From: Peptococcaceae bacterium
GTDB taxonomy: Bacteria > Bacillota > Desulfitobacteriia > Desulfitobacteriales > Syntrophobotulaceae
DNA length: 58,524 bases
Direction: 5' to 3'
Assembly (NCBI GenBank): GCA_012521215.1
Contig: JAAYMU010000148.1
Coordinates: forward strand, 1-58,524
Shown here: positions 7,131 to 15,111 of the stretch, piece after piece
Numbering within the stretch: position 1 is the first letter of the stretch
Layout: each line of letters starts with the position of its first letter
Program-made: the position numbers and the translations under genes
The notes under the pieces: model-generated
Databases searched by the model: none
The model's input: only the letters and a program-made list of their open reading frames with translations
What the model was told of the DNA's origin: nothing

Positions 7131-7961
7131 TTATTTCGTAGCAAATATACCAATGGCATTCGGCCCGGAATAGCAGGCGACAACTGAGCTAAACTGTGAT
7201 ACAATGACTTCTTTGGGGTTATGTTTTTCCACCAGGGCCTTAACCTCGTTCAGAAGCTTTTCATTGCTTAAAGTGCATAAGCCTACAGTTTTGTCTTTGA
7301 TGTTGAGACTGTTCAGATGTTTGGAAATCCAACGCAGGATGCTTTTTTCCTTGCCTATGAATTTTTCGGTCAGGCTAATTTTGCCTGTGCCGTCTGAACC
7401 GCAAACAATATTTAGATTAAGGAGATTTCCTGCAATATATTGGGCTTTGTTGATTCGCCCTCCCTTAAAGACATATTCCAGGGTATCTATAATAATGGCA
7501 TAATTCATTTTACTGCGGATTCGATGTATGCAGGAAATTATTTCTTCGGGTAATTTGCCGAAAAGAGCCATTTTGGCCGCCTCGATAACCTGCAGCCCCT
7601 GTCCCAAGGAAATACCCATACTGTCCAGGACGGTAATCTTTCTATCAGGCAGTTGTTCTTTAGCTGTTAAGGCTGCTCGAAAAGTCCCGCTTAATTGAGA
7701 GGACATAGTGATTGCTATAACCTCATCCCCATTACGGGTTAAATTATCAAAGACTGTATAAAATTGGTGAGGTGGAATTTGGGAAGTTTGAGGGTAATGA
7801 CCTTTATTTATATATTGACATACAGTTTGAGCGTTAATTTCCACCCCGTCAATAAAACTTTGATCCATAATGTTGACATAAAGGGGTAGTACGGTAATAT
7901 CATATTTATCAATGATTGCTTGTGGCAGTTCAGCAACACTATCGGTTACGATTTTTATCAT
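7131..7961 (-). CDS. DegV family fatty acid-binding protein
   Basis: A 276-residue protein with the DegV hallmarks: KIVTDSVAELP at the N-terminus, TSQIPPHQF near residue 60 and TMSSQLSGTFRAA near 90, then FKGGRINKAQ in the second domain. DegV/FakB proteins bind a fatty acid and present it to the FakA kinase, which makes acyl phosphate for phospholipid synthesis. No fakA is in the window. The gene is monocistronic, divergent from metA and convergent with the cotF-like operon. Confidence 0.93.
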   Translation of the reverse strand: MIKIVTDSVAELPQAIIDKYDITVLPLYVNIMDQSFIDGVEINAQTVCQYINKGHYPQTSQIPPHQFYTVFDNLTRNGDEVIAITMSSQLSGTFRAALTAKEQLPDRKITVLDSMGISLGQGLQVIEAAKMALFGKLPEEIISCIHRIRSKMNYAIIIDTLEYVFKGGRINKAQYIAGNLLNLNIVCGSDGTGKISLTEKFIGKEKSILRWISKHLNSLNIKDKTVGLCTLSNEKLLNEVKALVEKHNPKEVIVSQFSSVVACYSGPNAIGIFATK

Positions 7962-8064
7962 CTAAAACTTCCTTTACAAAATTAGTAATGCTATAAGCTT
8001 AACATAAAAAGACAAATAACCCAACAAAAAAAATTTATTCACAAAGCACAAGGGGGAGAAATCA

Positions 8065-8985
8065 ATGCCTATAAAAATACCTGACGATCTTCCGGCCAAA
8101 GGAATATTGGAGAATGAAAATATATTTATTATGGATGAGGATAGGGCCCTGCACCAGGATATCAGGCCCCTAAGAATTGCCTTATTAAACCTGATGCCGA
8201 CTAAAATTGTTACTGAGACCCAGTACCTGCGTCTTTTAAGTAATTCACCTCTGCAAATAGAAATAACTTTACTATATACTAAAACCCATAAACCCACTCA
8301 TACTTCGCCGGAGTATTTAAGAAGATTCTATTATTCGTTTGAGGAAGTCAAAGATCAGAAATTTGACGGTTTAATTATTACAGGAGCGCCTGTAGAAATA
8401 ATGGAATTTGAAGAAGTTGATTACTGGGAAGAGCTCAAGGATATCATGTCCTGGAGTCTTTCTAACGTCTATTCCACCATGTATGTTTGCTGGGGCGCGC
8501 AAGCAGGCCTTTATTATCATTATGGGATTCCTAAGTACATTTTGCCCCAAAAAATGTTCGGCATATTTAGCCACCGAATTTACAATAAAAGAAACAACAG
8601 TTTTTTGCGTGGATTTGATGATGTGTTTTATGCACCCCATTCTCGCTACACTGAAGTAAGGGCTGAGGATATCCAAAAACATAAGGAGCTGGAAATCCTG
8701 GCGGTGTCCGAAGAGGCAGGAATTTTCATGGTGGCCCGTAAAGACGGACGGCAAATTTTCATTACCGGTCATCCGGAATATGATGCCCTAACCTTAAAAA
8801 TTGAATACGAGAGGGATATTAGCAGGGGGTTAGACACTAAAGTCCCAGCCAATTATTTTCCCAATGATGACCCCCAGCGCGATCCTATTGTTAACTGGCG
8901 GGGTCATGCCAATCTGTTATTTCAAAATTGGCTCAACTATTATGTTTATCAGGAGACCCCTTATGATTTGAATCAACTCCGTTAG
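8065..8985 (+). CDS. metA: Homoserine O-acetyltransferase (MetA family, acetyl-CoA type)
   Basis: A 306-residue MetA-family enzyme with the catalytic Cys142 in [16 protein letters not shown] and the His/Glu region GHPEYD near residue 235. It activates homoserine for methionine synthesis in the cytoplasm. The residue that sets acyl-CoA choice is Glu111 (ITGAPVE), as in the Bacillus cereus enzyme that uses acetyl-CoA; E. coli, a succinyltransferase, has Gly there. So O-acetylhomoserine is the predicted product despite the usual succinyltransferase label. AAGGGGGAG precedes the ATG. The gene is monocistronic; no SAM riboswitch fold is visible in the 100 bases upstream. Confidence 0.95.
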   Translation: MPIKIPDDLPAKGILENENIFIMDEDRALHQDIRPLRIALLNLMPTKIVTETQYLRLLSNSPLQIEITLLYTKTHKPTHTSPEYLRRFYYSFEEVKDQKFDGLIITGAPVEIMEFEEVDYWEELKDIMSWSLSNVYSTMYVCWGAQAGLYYHYGIPKYILPQKMFGIFSHRIYNKRNNSFLRGFDDVFYAPHSRYTEVRAEDIQKHKELEILAVSEEAGIFMVARKDGRQIFITGHPEYDALTLKIEYERDISRGLDTKVPANYFPNDDPQRDPIVNWRGHANLLFQNWLNYYVYQETPYDLNQLR

Positions 8986-9064
8986 GTCAGTCATTATTAT
9001 TAAATTATTGGATAGGTAATTGGAAAACGGCAAAAAAATAATGAAGGAATGAAGGCTGCCCAAG

Positions 9065-9886
9065 ATGAGTTATCATTCTAAGTTGGAACTGCTTAAGCAG
9101 GAATTAAAGAACCAAGGCCAGGCCTTAATCGCTTTTTCCGGAGGAGTAGACAGCACTTTGCTGTTAAAGGTTGCTAAGGATGTACTGGGAAAAAACGTGC
9201 TGGCGGTGACAGTCCGGTCCCCTCTTTTTCCGGACAGGGAACTAAAGGAAGCCCAAACATTTTGTGCCAACCAAGGCATTGAACACTTGATCATCGCTAG
9301 CGACGTGTTAAGACATGAAGGGTTTAGGAAAAATCCCGTAGACCGCTGCTATATATGTAAAAAGCTGTTATTTAAAGAAGTATTGGCCATTGCGGACCAA
9401 AGAGGAGTAAAATATGTGGCTGAAGGGTCCAATCAGGATGACCTGGCCGATTTCCGTCCGGGAAGAAAAGCATTATTGGAATTAGGCATAGAAAGCCCGC
9501 TGCTCAAGGCGGGCTTAACTAAAGAAGAAATTAGAATTCTGTCCCAAAAATATGGCTTAGTTTCTTGGGATAAGCCTTCCTTAGCTTGTTTGGCTTCCAG
9601 GATTCCATATGGCGAAGAGATTACGGAGAAAAAATTAAGAATGGTGGACCTAGCAGAACAGTATCTGCGGGATTTGGGTTTTAAGCAAGTACGAGTGCGC
9701 TTTCACGGCGATTTGGCTAGGATTGAGGTTCCGGCGTCCGATAACCCTAGAATAGTTGATCCCTCCATAGCAGAACAAATTTATAACAGGTTTGCTGAGC
9801 TAGGTTTTTTGTATACTACGCTCGATCTCAAGGGATATCGGTGCGGAAGCTTGAATGAGAAATTTCATTATACGATCAAAACATAG
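9065..9886 (+). CDS. larE: LarE family ATP-dependent sacrificial sulfur transferase
   Basis: A 273-residue PP-loop protein with SGGVDS at residues 25-30 and Cys175 in PSLACLASRIPYG, equivalent to Cys176 of Lactobacillus plantarum LarE, which donates its sulfur to the nickel-pincer cofactor precursor. Further cysteines at 95 and 98 (RCYICKK) are present. LarE adenylates the pyridinium biscarboxylate precursor and thiolates it. No larA, larB or larC lies in the window, so the cofactor role is inferred from the family. The gene is separated from metA and cinA by about 80 and 105 bases. Confidence 0.92.
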   Translation: MSYHSKLELLKQELKNQGQALIAFSGGVDSTLLLKVAKDVLGKNVLAVTVRSPLFPDRELKEAQTFCANQGIEHLIIASDVLRHEGFRKNPVDRCYICKKLLFKEVLAIADQRGVKYVAEGSNQDDLADFRPGRKALLELGIESPLLKAGLTKEEIRILSQKYGLVSWDKPSLACLASRIPYGEEITEKKLRMVDLAEQYLRDLGFKQVRVRFHGDLARIEVPASDNPRIVDPSIAEQIYNRFAELGFLYTTLDLKGYRCGSLNEKFHYTIKT

Positions 9887-9992
9887 GAAGCCAATAACAA
9901 AATGGCTTTACAACACATGGCTGTAAGCGTAATAATAGAAAAGTAGATAAAAATCTGATAGAGAAAAGCTGATAAATTTTTGGAGGTTTCCT

Positions 9993-11180
9993 ATGAATGC
10001 GGAAATTTTGGCCGTAGGAACGGAACTTTTGATGGGGCAGATCGTTAATAGCAATGCCCAGTACATTTCAAAAAGATTACAAGATATAGGAGTTAATGTT
10101 TATTACCATAGTGTGGTGGGCGACAATCCGACAAGACTCCGGGGGGCTTTAAATATAGCTCTGCAAAGATCTGATCTGGTCATTATGACCGGGGGGCTGG
10201 GTCCCACTCAGGACGATTTAACTAAAGAAACAGTAGCGGAGATCGTGGGTCGGAAGCTTGTGTTGCATACAGAGACTCTTGAGGATATTGAGGCCTTATT
10301 CCGAAGAGCCGACTGGACAATGACAGACAATAATAGAAAGCAAGCTTATTTCCCGGAAGGGTCTATAGTTATGAAGAATAGCCATGGTACTGCTCCGGGT
10401 TGCATTATGGAAACCGACGGAAAAATTCTTATTATGCTGCCCGGTCCGCCTTCCGAGATGAAGCCCATGTTTGAGCAAAGTGTGTTGCCGTATTTAGAAC
10501 AAAAATCGCCTTACAAAATAGTGTCAACCTACCTAAATATCTTTGGCATAGGAGAATCGGCGGTAGAAAACATGCTCATGGATTTAATCGTCCAGCAAAA
10601 AGATACTACCATAGCAACTTATGCCACTGACGGGCAAGTTACAGTTAGGCTGACCTCTAAGTGTGTAAAAGATAATCCAGAAGATTTGAATGCCGGAGTA
10701 GAAAAGGAAATAAGGAAAAGGTTAGGTGATAGGATATATTCCACCGGCAACAGTAGTTTAGCGGAAGTAGCCGGAAAACTTTTGCTGGAAACCAATACCA
10801 CGATTTCTATAGTCGAATCCTTTACCGGCGGTTTATTGGCTTGCGTTTTATCTAAAATACCGGGAATATCGCGTGTGTTTAAACAGGGGTTGATTACCTA
10901 TGCTAACAGCCGACCGGATAGGGAAACAGCTATCCAAGCAGCTCAGAATATAATGAAGATTTCCGGTTCCGATTTGGGCCTTGCCATTTTGGGCCCTTCT
11001 GACACCGGCGAGAATCATGAAAAAGATGAATACGCTTATATAGCCTTTGTTACTAGGAAACAAAACCAAGTCCAGTGTCTGGAATATAAGCTTGTAGGTG
11101 ACGGGCAAAGAAGAAGGAACCGTAGTGTGTTGCAAGCTTTAGATATAATGAGAACTTACATCCAGGAAAATATAAATTAA
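9993..11180 (+). CDS. cinA: CinA-like protein with degenerate C-terminal deamidase domain
   Basis: A 395-residue protein. Residues 1-170 form the molybdopterin-binding-like (COG1058) domain with ILAVGTELLMGQ, TGGLGPTQDDLT and LPGPPSEM. Residues 255-395 correspond to the PncC/CinA C-terminal amidase that deamidates nicotinamide mononucleotide. The amidase part is shortened: ESFTGG (275-280) keeps the serine of the usual ESCTGG, but after GLITYANS the usual lysine-containing stretch and the HGAVS segment are missing, and the TGIAGP loop reads LAILGPSD. NMN deamidation is therefore doubtful, while the N-terminal ADP-ribose pyrophosphatase-like domain looks intact. GGAGG precedes the ATG. Confidence 0.9.
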   Translation: MNAEILAVGTELLMGQIVNSNAQYISKRLQDIGVNVYYHSVVGDNPTRLRGALNIALQRSDLVIMTGGLGPTQDDLTKETVAEIVGRKLVLHTETLEDIEALFRRADWTMTDNNRKQAYFPEGSIVMKNSHGTAPGCIMETDGKILIMLPGPPSEMKPMFEQSVLPYLEQKSPYKIVSTYLNIFGIGESAVENMLMDLIVQQKDTTIATYATDGQVTVRLTSKCVKDNPEDLNAGVEKEIRKRLGDRIYSTGNSSLAEVAGKLLLETNTTISIVESFTGGLLACVLSKIPGISRVFKQGLITYANSRPDRETAIQAAQNIMKISGSDLGLAILGPSDTGENHEKDEYAYIAFVTRKQNQVQCLEYKLVGDGQRRRNRSVLQALDIMRTYIQENIN

Positions 11181-11258
11181 AGTAAATTTTAAAAACTAGA
11201 GTTTGAAAAGTAAAGGTTTAAGCGGTAAAATCCTAAGAGAAATAGCTATGAAAATAAA

Positions 11259-11300
11259 GGACAGTTCGTTTAGTTGTTTATAAACGGACTGTCCTAATTG
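11259..11300 (+). terminator. Hairpin after cinA
   Basis: GGACAGTTCGTTTA (11259-11272) pairs with TAAACGGACTGTCC (11281-11294). The T tract is weak, so it may act mainly as a 3'-end stabiliser for cinA; the convergent gene at 11382 lies beyond it. Confidence 0.6.
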
Positions 11301-11381
11301 TTATAATAAATCTATGGAATGTATTATGAATTCCTGGACAAATGCGGCAGAGGACACTCTTTTACTTAGCCTGATCAGCAG

Positions 11382-11702
11382 TTACTTACTTACTTTTGCC
11401 TGATCATAGGCTACAAGGGCTGCAGGCAGGCAAGTAACAACTCCTTTCATCCCACAGACCAGTAAAGTCATCAAAATAGCTTCTTTTACTTCATCCCGGG
11501 TGGCTCCTGCTGCTTTGGCCATTGGAGCATGTATTTTCACGGCGCCGACATCCCCTTCGGCTGCTCTCATGGCCATATAAATCAATTGTTTAGTTTTTTC
11601 ATCAAGTCCCTTGCTGGAGAAAACCGTTTTGGACATTTCATTATAAGCATCAAATAATTCTGGAGCTTCAGCGATCATAATATCTACCGGATTTTTTTCC
11701 AT
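11382..11702 (-). CDS. Carboxymuconolactone decarboxylase/AhpD-like family protein
   Basis: A 106-residue helical protein of the CMD/AhpD fold (KTKQLIYMAMRAAEGDVGAVKIHAPMAKAAGATRDE, written here as a region of residues 36-70 in overlapping motifs KTKQLIYMAM, GDVGAVKIH and AGATRDEVKEAI). The usual redox CxxC of AhpD is replaced by VGAV, so thiol peroxidase-reducing activity is not expected. Many such short, cysteine-less members exist in Clostridia with unknown function. GGGGAAAAAAAG precedes the ATG. The gene stands alone. Confidence 0.8.
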   Translation of the reverse strand: MEKNPVDIMIAEAPELFDAYNEMSKTVFSSKGLDEKTKQLIYMAMRAAEGDVGAVKIHAPMAKAAGATRDEVKEAILMTLLVCGMKGVVTCLPAALVAYDQAKVSK

Positions 11703-12027
11703 CTTTTTTTCCCCTTTCTTCCTTTAAAATATTAACTGGCATTACAAAACGGATTCCAGTATTAACTAAATCTATTAGTTCTAGTCTCTACCCTATTATT
11801 CCTGCAAAATTTTAGATTTTTTGGTTAATTTATCAAAAGAATGAACAGCCACGAATGGTTTGACTTAACCAAGCAATTATGATATTTTTTAATCCAATAT
11901 AAAGGATATCATGGTATAATTATATATAATATTTGTGATTATACTTTTAAGAGCATTCCGTAAAAAAGAGAAGGCTTTTTTTATTTCTGATACGAGATGT
12001 GTAAAAATCAAACAGAGGGTAGTCTAA
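11703..12027. other. 325-base gap with likely tcdA promoter
   Basis: This AT-rich gap has no open reading frame worth calling. On the plus strand TGG-TATAAT (11911-11920) is an extended -10 about 110 bases before tcdA, and TTGACT (11860-11865) with a 17-base spacer to TATTTT is a second possibility. No riboswitch fold was recognised. Confidence 0.4.
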
Positions 12028-12762
12028 ATGCATGAATTTACACGCACCGAATTGTTAATTGGTCCGGAAGGGCTGGAAAAACTAAAAAAAAGCCAAGTAT
12101 TGATTTTCGGGCTGGGCGGTGTCGGCTCTTTTACAGCTGAAGCCTTGGCCCGTATTGGTATAGGGAGCCTTAAACTGGTAGATCATGATAAGATCTCTTT
12201 ATCTAATATTAATCGCCAAATTCATGCTTTGCATTCCACTCTGGGCAAGTATAAAGTTGAGGTTATGGCCGAGAGAATTAAGGATATTAATCCAAAAGCA
12301 AAGGTTGAGATATATACTACTTTTTATACCCAGGAAGAGGCAGAGTTCTTTCTGCAAGACAAACCGGATTATGTTATTGATGCTATCGATACTGTTAAAA
12401 GTAAGGTTAGCCTGGCCGTTGAATGTTGTCGAAGAAACATTCGTTTTATTTCCTGTATGGGAACCGGCAACCGTCTGGATGCTTCGGGTTTTCAAATTGC
12501 GGACATCTCCAAAACTTCAGGCGACCCGTTGGCTAAAGCAGTACGTAAACTTTTGAAACAAGAGGGAATCACCCGGGGGTTTAAAGTGGTATTCTCGCCC
12601 CAGCCATCCCTCAAACCCCGTCCGACAGAGTCAAGCTGTCTTGGGGGCATAGATAGTTGTTTTCCCCAAAAACGGCAGGTCCCGGGGAGTGTTTCTTTTG
12701 TGCCTCCGGTTGCCGGCTTGCTTATGGCTGGGGAAGTGGTCAGGGACATTTTGGGCTTATAA
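12028..12762 (+). CDS. tcdA: tRNA threonylcarbamoyladenosine dehydratase (TcdA/CsdL)
   Basis: A 244-residue ThiF/E1-like enzyme with the ATP-binding GLGGVGS (28-34), the LSNINRQ motif of ThiF-type proteins near residue 60 and YVIDAIDTVKSK near 116. TcdA cyclises t6A at position 37 of ANN-decoding tRNAs to the oxazolone form ct6A using ATP. The segment VPGSVSFVPPVAGLLMAG near the C-terminus is typical of TcdA and separates it from ThiF and MoeB. GAGGGTAG precedes the ATG. It is followed after 112 bases by an MFS gene on the same strand. Confidence 0.93.
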   Translation: MHEFTRTELLIGPEGLEKLKKSQVLIFGLGGVGSFTAEALARIGIGSLKLVDHDKISLSNINRQIHALHSTLGKYKVEVMAERIKDINPKAKVEIYTTFYTQEEAEFFLQDKPDYVIDAIDTVKSKVSLAVECCRRNIRFISCMGTGNRLDASGFQIADISKTSGDPLAKAVRKLLKQEGITRGFKVVFSPQPSLKPRPTESSCLGGIDSCFPQKRQVPGSVSFVPPVAGLLMAGEVVRDILGL

Positions 12763-12874
12763 CGATTAGGGTTTTCTTTGATTAAAACTTAGCATAACAA
12801 AAGCATTGACCTTCCATTGGGAAAAGCTTATCTTTATTAGGAACGGTAAATTTAGGAAGGAAGTGCTGTACTAA

Positions 12875-14092
12875 GTGAACGAGAAATTAGGAAAAATAAA
12901 AACCACTGAGCGTGATTTTATTTTTTTTCTATTTGTTGCTGTCTTAGTAGGAGTGGGACAAAGTGTAGATAGTGCAACTTTTAATAATTTTCTTAAAGAC
13001 CAGTTTGGTTTTATTGTTACCCAAAGAACATTATTGGAATTGCCCAGAGAGTTGCCGGGACTTTTGGTGTTTATTTTTACCGGCCTGTTATTTGTCTTGG
13101 GTGATATTAGGATAGCGGCCATTGCCAATATCGCGGCTGCCATAGGTATGTTTTTATTAGGAATTATCCCTAATAATATTTTTATCATGCTACTGGTTGT
13201 TTTTATCTACAGCTCCGGCCAGCACTTGTTTATGCCTTATTTTAACAGTATCAGCATGAGCTTTGCGGAAGAGGATAAGCTGGGACGAAGACTTGGACGT
13301 CTAAGTGCCGTGATGAATATTTCACTGGTGGCGGCCAGTGCTCTTTTATGGACCTTGTTCTATTTCCTGCACATCTCATATCTTGTTTCTTTTAGTATAG
13401 GAGCCCTTGCTTTTTTGGGAGCGGCTATTTTTCTTCTTTTCATGAACAAGCAACGGGTTACTCCTCAGACCGAACGTTTTGTTATTAGGAAAGAGTACGG
13501 TCTTTATTATTGGTTGAACGTTTTGTACGGTGCTAGGAAACAAATATTTTTAACCTTTGCGCCCTGGGTTCTGGTGGATGTTTTTCATCAGAAAGTTACT
13601 ACCATGACCATGCTGTTTTTTGTAGTAGCCTGTCTGGGTATTGTTGTTAAACCACTGCTGGGCTATTTGATTGACAAGATAGGGGAAAGAATTATTCTTA
13701 CTGGGGAAGCGGTAATACTGTTTTTCCTTTGCTTAAGTTATGCTTTTGCCGAGGATTTGTTTCCCCGTACAGTGGCCTTAGTGGTGGTGGCCTCCTGTTA
13801 TGTTTTGGATATGAGCTTGGATGCGGTTATGATGGCCAGAGCAACTTATGCCAAGAAAATAGCCTTGCATGAGGATGATGTGTCCCCCACTCTTTCTTTA
13901 GGGGTTAGCTTGGACCATGTTGTCTCCATGATAATACCGTTGGTCGGTGGTTATATCTGGGTTCTGGCCGGACCGGGTGGATATAAATATGTTTTCCTAG
14001 GAGGAGCGCTTATCGCCTTAATGAACTTTTTCTCTGCCCGTAGAATTGTGATTAACAAAGAAAATCCCTCAAAGGAAAGCCAAGCAATATAA
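12875..14092 (+). CDS. MFS transporter
   Basis: A 405-residue polytopic protein with about 12 membrane segments. The loop EEDKLGRRLGRLSAVMN is the motif-A-like sequence between the halves. The start is a GTG at 12875, with AAGGAAG about ten bases upstream. The substrate cannot be read from sequence. It lies between tcdA and a GIY-YIG gene that begins 34 bases after its stop; the three may share a transcript. Confidence 0.85.
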   Translation: MNEKLGKIKTTERDFIFFLFVAVLVGVGQSVDSATFNNFLKDQFGFIVTQRTLLELPRELPGLLVFIFTGLLFVLGDIRIAAIANIAAAIGMFLLGIIPNNIFIMLLVVFIYSSGQHLFMPYFNSISMSFAEEDKLGRRLGRLSAVMNISLVAASALLWTLFYFLHISYLVSFSIGALAFLGAAIFLLFMNKQRVTPQTERFVIRKEYGLYYWLNVLYGARKQIFLTFAPWVLVDVFHQKVTTMTMLFFVVACLGIVVKPLLGYLIDKIGERIILTGEAVILFFLCLSYAFAEDLFPRTVALVVVASCYVLDMSLDAVMMARATYAKKIALHEDDVSPTLSLGVSLDHVVSMIIPLVGGYIWVLAGPGGYKYVFLGGALIALMNFFSARRIVINKENPSKESQAI

Positions 14093-14126
14093 GCGGCAAG
14101 TATTGTAAGGAAAACCGGAGGATTTT

Positions 14127-14372
14127 ATGTACTACGTTTATATCATTGAGTGCAAGGATAAAACATTATATACCGGCTGGACGGTTAACCTTGAAAAAAG
14201 GTTGGCCCGTCATAATGAAGGAAAAGGAGCGAAATACACTCGTTCTAGATATCCTGTACAACTAAAATATTTTGAACGGGCCACAAGCAAGAGTGAAGCC
14301 TGCCGCAGGGAATACGAGATTAAACAAATGTCCAGAGCTGAAAAAATTAAGTTGATTAACTTTGGCAAATAG
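14127..14372 (+). CDS. GIY-YIG nuclease-fold protein (UPF0213/YhbQ-YazA type)
   Basis: An 81-residue single-domain protein with YVYIIECKDKTLYTGWT (the GIY-YIG motif appears as YVY...YTG), followed by RLARHNEGKGAKYTRSR and the C-terminal REYEIKQMSRAEKIKLI. It matches the short YhbQ/YazA family, some of which have DNA-nicking or repair-related activity; the physiological substrate is uncertain. CCGGAGG precedes the ATG. Confidence 0.92.
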   Translation: MYYVYIIECKDKTLYTGWTVNLEKRLARHNEGKGAKYTRSRYPVQLKYFERATSKSEACRREYEIKQMSRAEKIKLINFGK

Positions 14373-14454
14373 GTTGGCACCCCTGTCCGCTTGTGACGTT
14401 TGAATTCAAAGATCATATATTATTATGGAAATAATTACCTGGGAGGGTGAGCAA

Positions 14455-14541
14455 ATGTTTTTTGGATGGTTTCCGTTCTGGGGTTTTCCGTTTTTCGGAG
14501 GCTTCTTTGGTTGGCGCCGCCGTTATCGTTATTGGTGGTAA
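14455..14541 (+). CDS. Candidate 28-residue Phe/Trp/Gly-rich microprotein
   Basis: An ATG at 14455 follows a very good ribosome site (GGGAGGGTGAGCAA). The product has 28 residues: it opens MFFGWFPFWGF, continues with FFGG and FFGW, and ends with RRRYRYWW. The aromatic hydrophobic half and basic, aromatic tail suggest a membrane-inserting peptide or a sporulation-associated small protein. It lies alone between the GIY-YIG gene and a strong terminator. No function is known to me, and the call rests on the ribosome site, composition and position. Confidence 0.5.
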   Translation: MFFGWFPFWGFPFFGGFFGWRRRYRYWW

Positions 14542-14620
14542 ACAATAACAACGATTATCTTAATCTTATTCTATTAAATATCCCCCTGATAAAAGGAACG
14601 TGTATCCCCTAATAAAAAAA

Positions 14621-14664
14621 GAACGTGACGAAATTCTGATTCCGAGTTTCGTCACGTTCCTTTT
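14621..14664. terminator. Bidirectional terminator before the DUF1360-like gene end
   Basis: GAACGTGACGAAA (14621-14633) pairs perfectly with TTTCGTCACGTTC (14646-14658). On the minus strand it is followed by seven T residues, a strong terminator for the DUF1360-like gene; on the plus strand a CCTTTT tail follows the microprotein ORF. Confidence 0.85.
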
Positions 14665-14707
14665 AGGAGCGGCTATTATTTGCTATCAATAGACTATTTA
14701 AGAGAAG

Positions 14708-15022
14708 CTATTTAAGAGGTAGATCTGAATTCTTTTCATAGATATTAATTAATGGCTCCAGGGCAACGGCTGTAATCAGACCAAGATAGGCTGAAATAAA
14801 ACCAAAAGCCAACAGCTGACTGATTTGAGCCCAACTTAGGCTAAAACCATGGTAATAGAGGTAGACGGCCAGGCCGCACCAAAAACCCTGGCAGAAGGGG
14901 CAGGAAAATAACTTGCGAAAAAAATACCCCTTTTGTTTCAAATAGTTCCTAATTCTTTTGAAAAGTATAAAGTCAAATAGGAAAAAACGAATACTTAAAG
15001 CAAGTAAGAATTCCAGCAGCAT
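14708..15022 (-). CDS. DUF1360-like small membrane protein
   Basis: A 104-residue protein with a hydrophobic N-terminus (about 2-20), the CPFCQGFWCG motif near residue 41 and two further membrane helices (about 50-85). DUF1360 proteins of Firmicutes have this layout; B. subtilis members are linked to sporulation, but the function is not known. It lies 89 bases behind typA on the same strand. Its ribosome site GGTGAT is exactly complementary, as part of a 9-base block, to a segment 45 bases upstream, so translation may be controlled by RNA folding. Confidence 0.7.
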   Translation of the reverse strand: MLLEFLLALSIRFFLFDFILFKRIRNYLKQKGYFFRKLFSCPFCQGFWCGLAVYLYYHGFSLSWAQISQLLAFGFISAYLGLITAVALEPLINIYEKNSDLPLK

Positions 15023-15027
15023 AGATC

Positions 15028-15090
15028 ATCACCAAACTCTTCTTAATATCCATCATATTCCAGTTTATGGAATTATTATTATTTGGTGAT
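15028..15090 (-). promoter_or_regulatory. Possible RNA structure covering the DUF1360-like ribosome site
   Basis: In the minus-strand RNA, ATCACCAAA (15090 to 15082) is complementary to TTTGGTGAT (15036 to 15028), which contains the ribosome site of the downstream gene. An inner hairpin ATTCCA/TGGAAT (15057-15073) would bring the arms together. There is no T tract, so it is not a standard terminator. Confidence 0.45.
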
Positions 15091-15111
15091 AGGACGATAA
15101 GGCCTGGATTC

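Noticed and set aside
7962-8064. SAM riboswitch upstream of metA
   Set aside because: The gap is about 100 bases, mostly A/T, with no conserved SAM-I or SAM-II pattern and no terminator.
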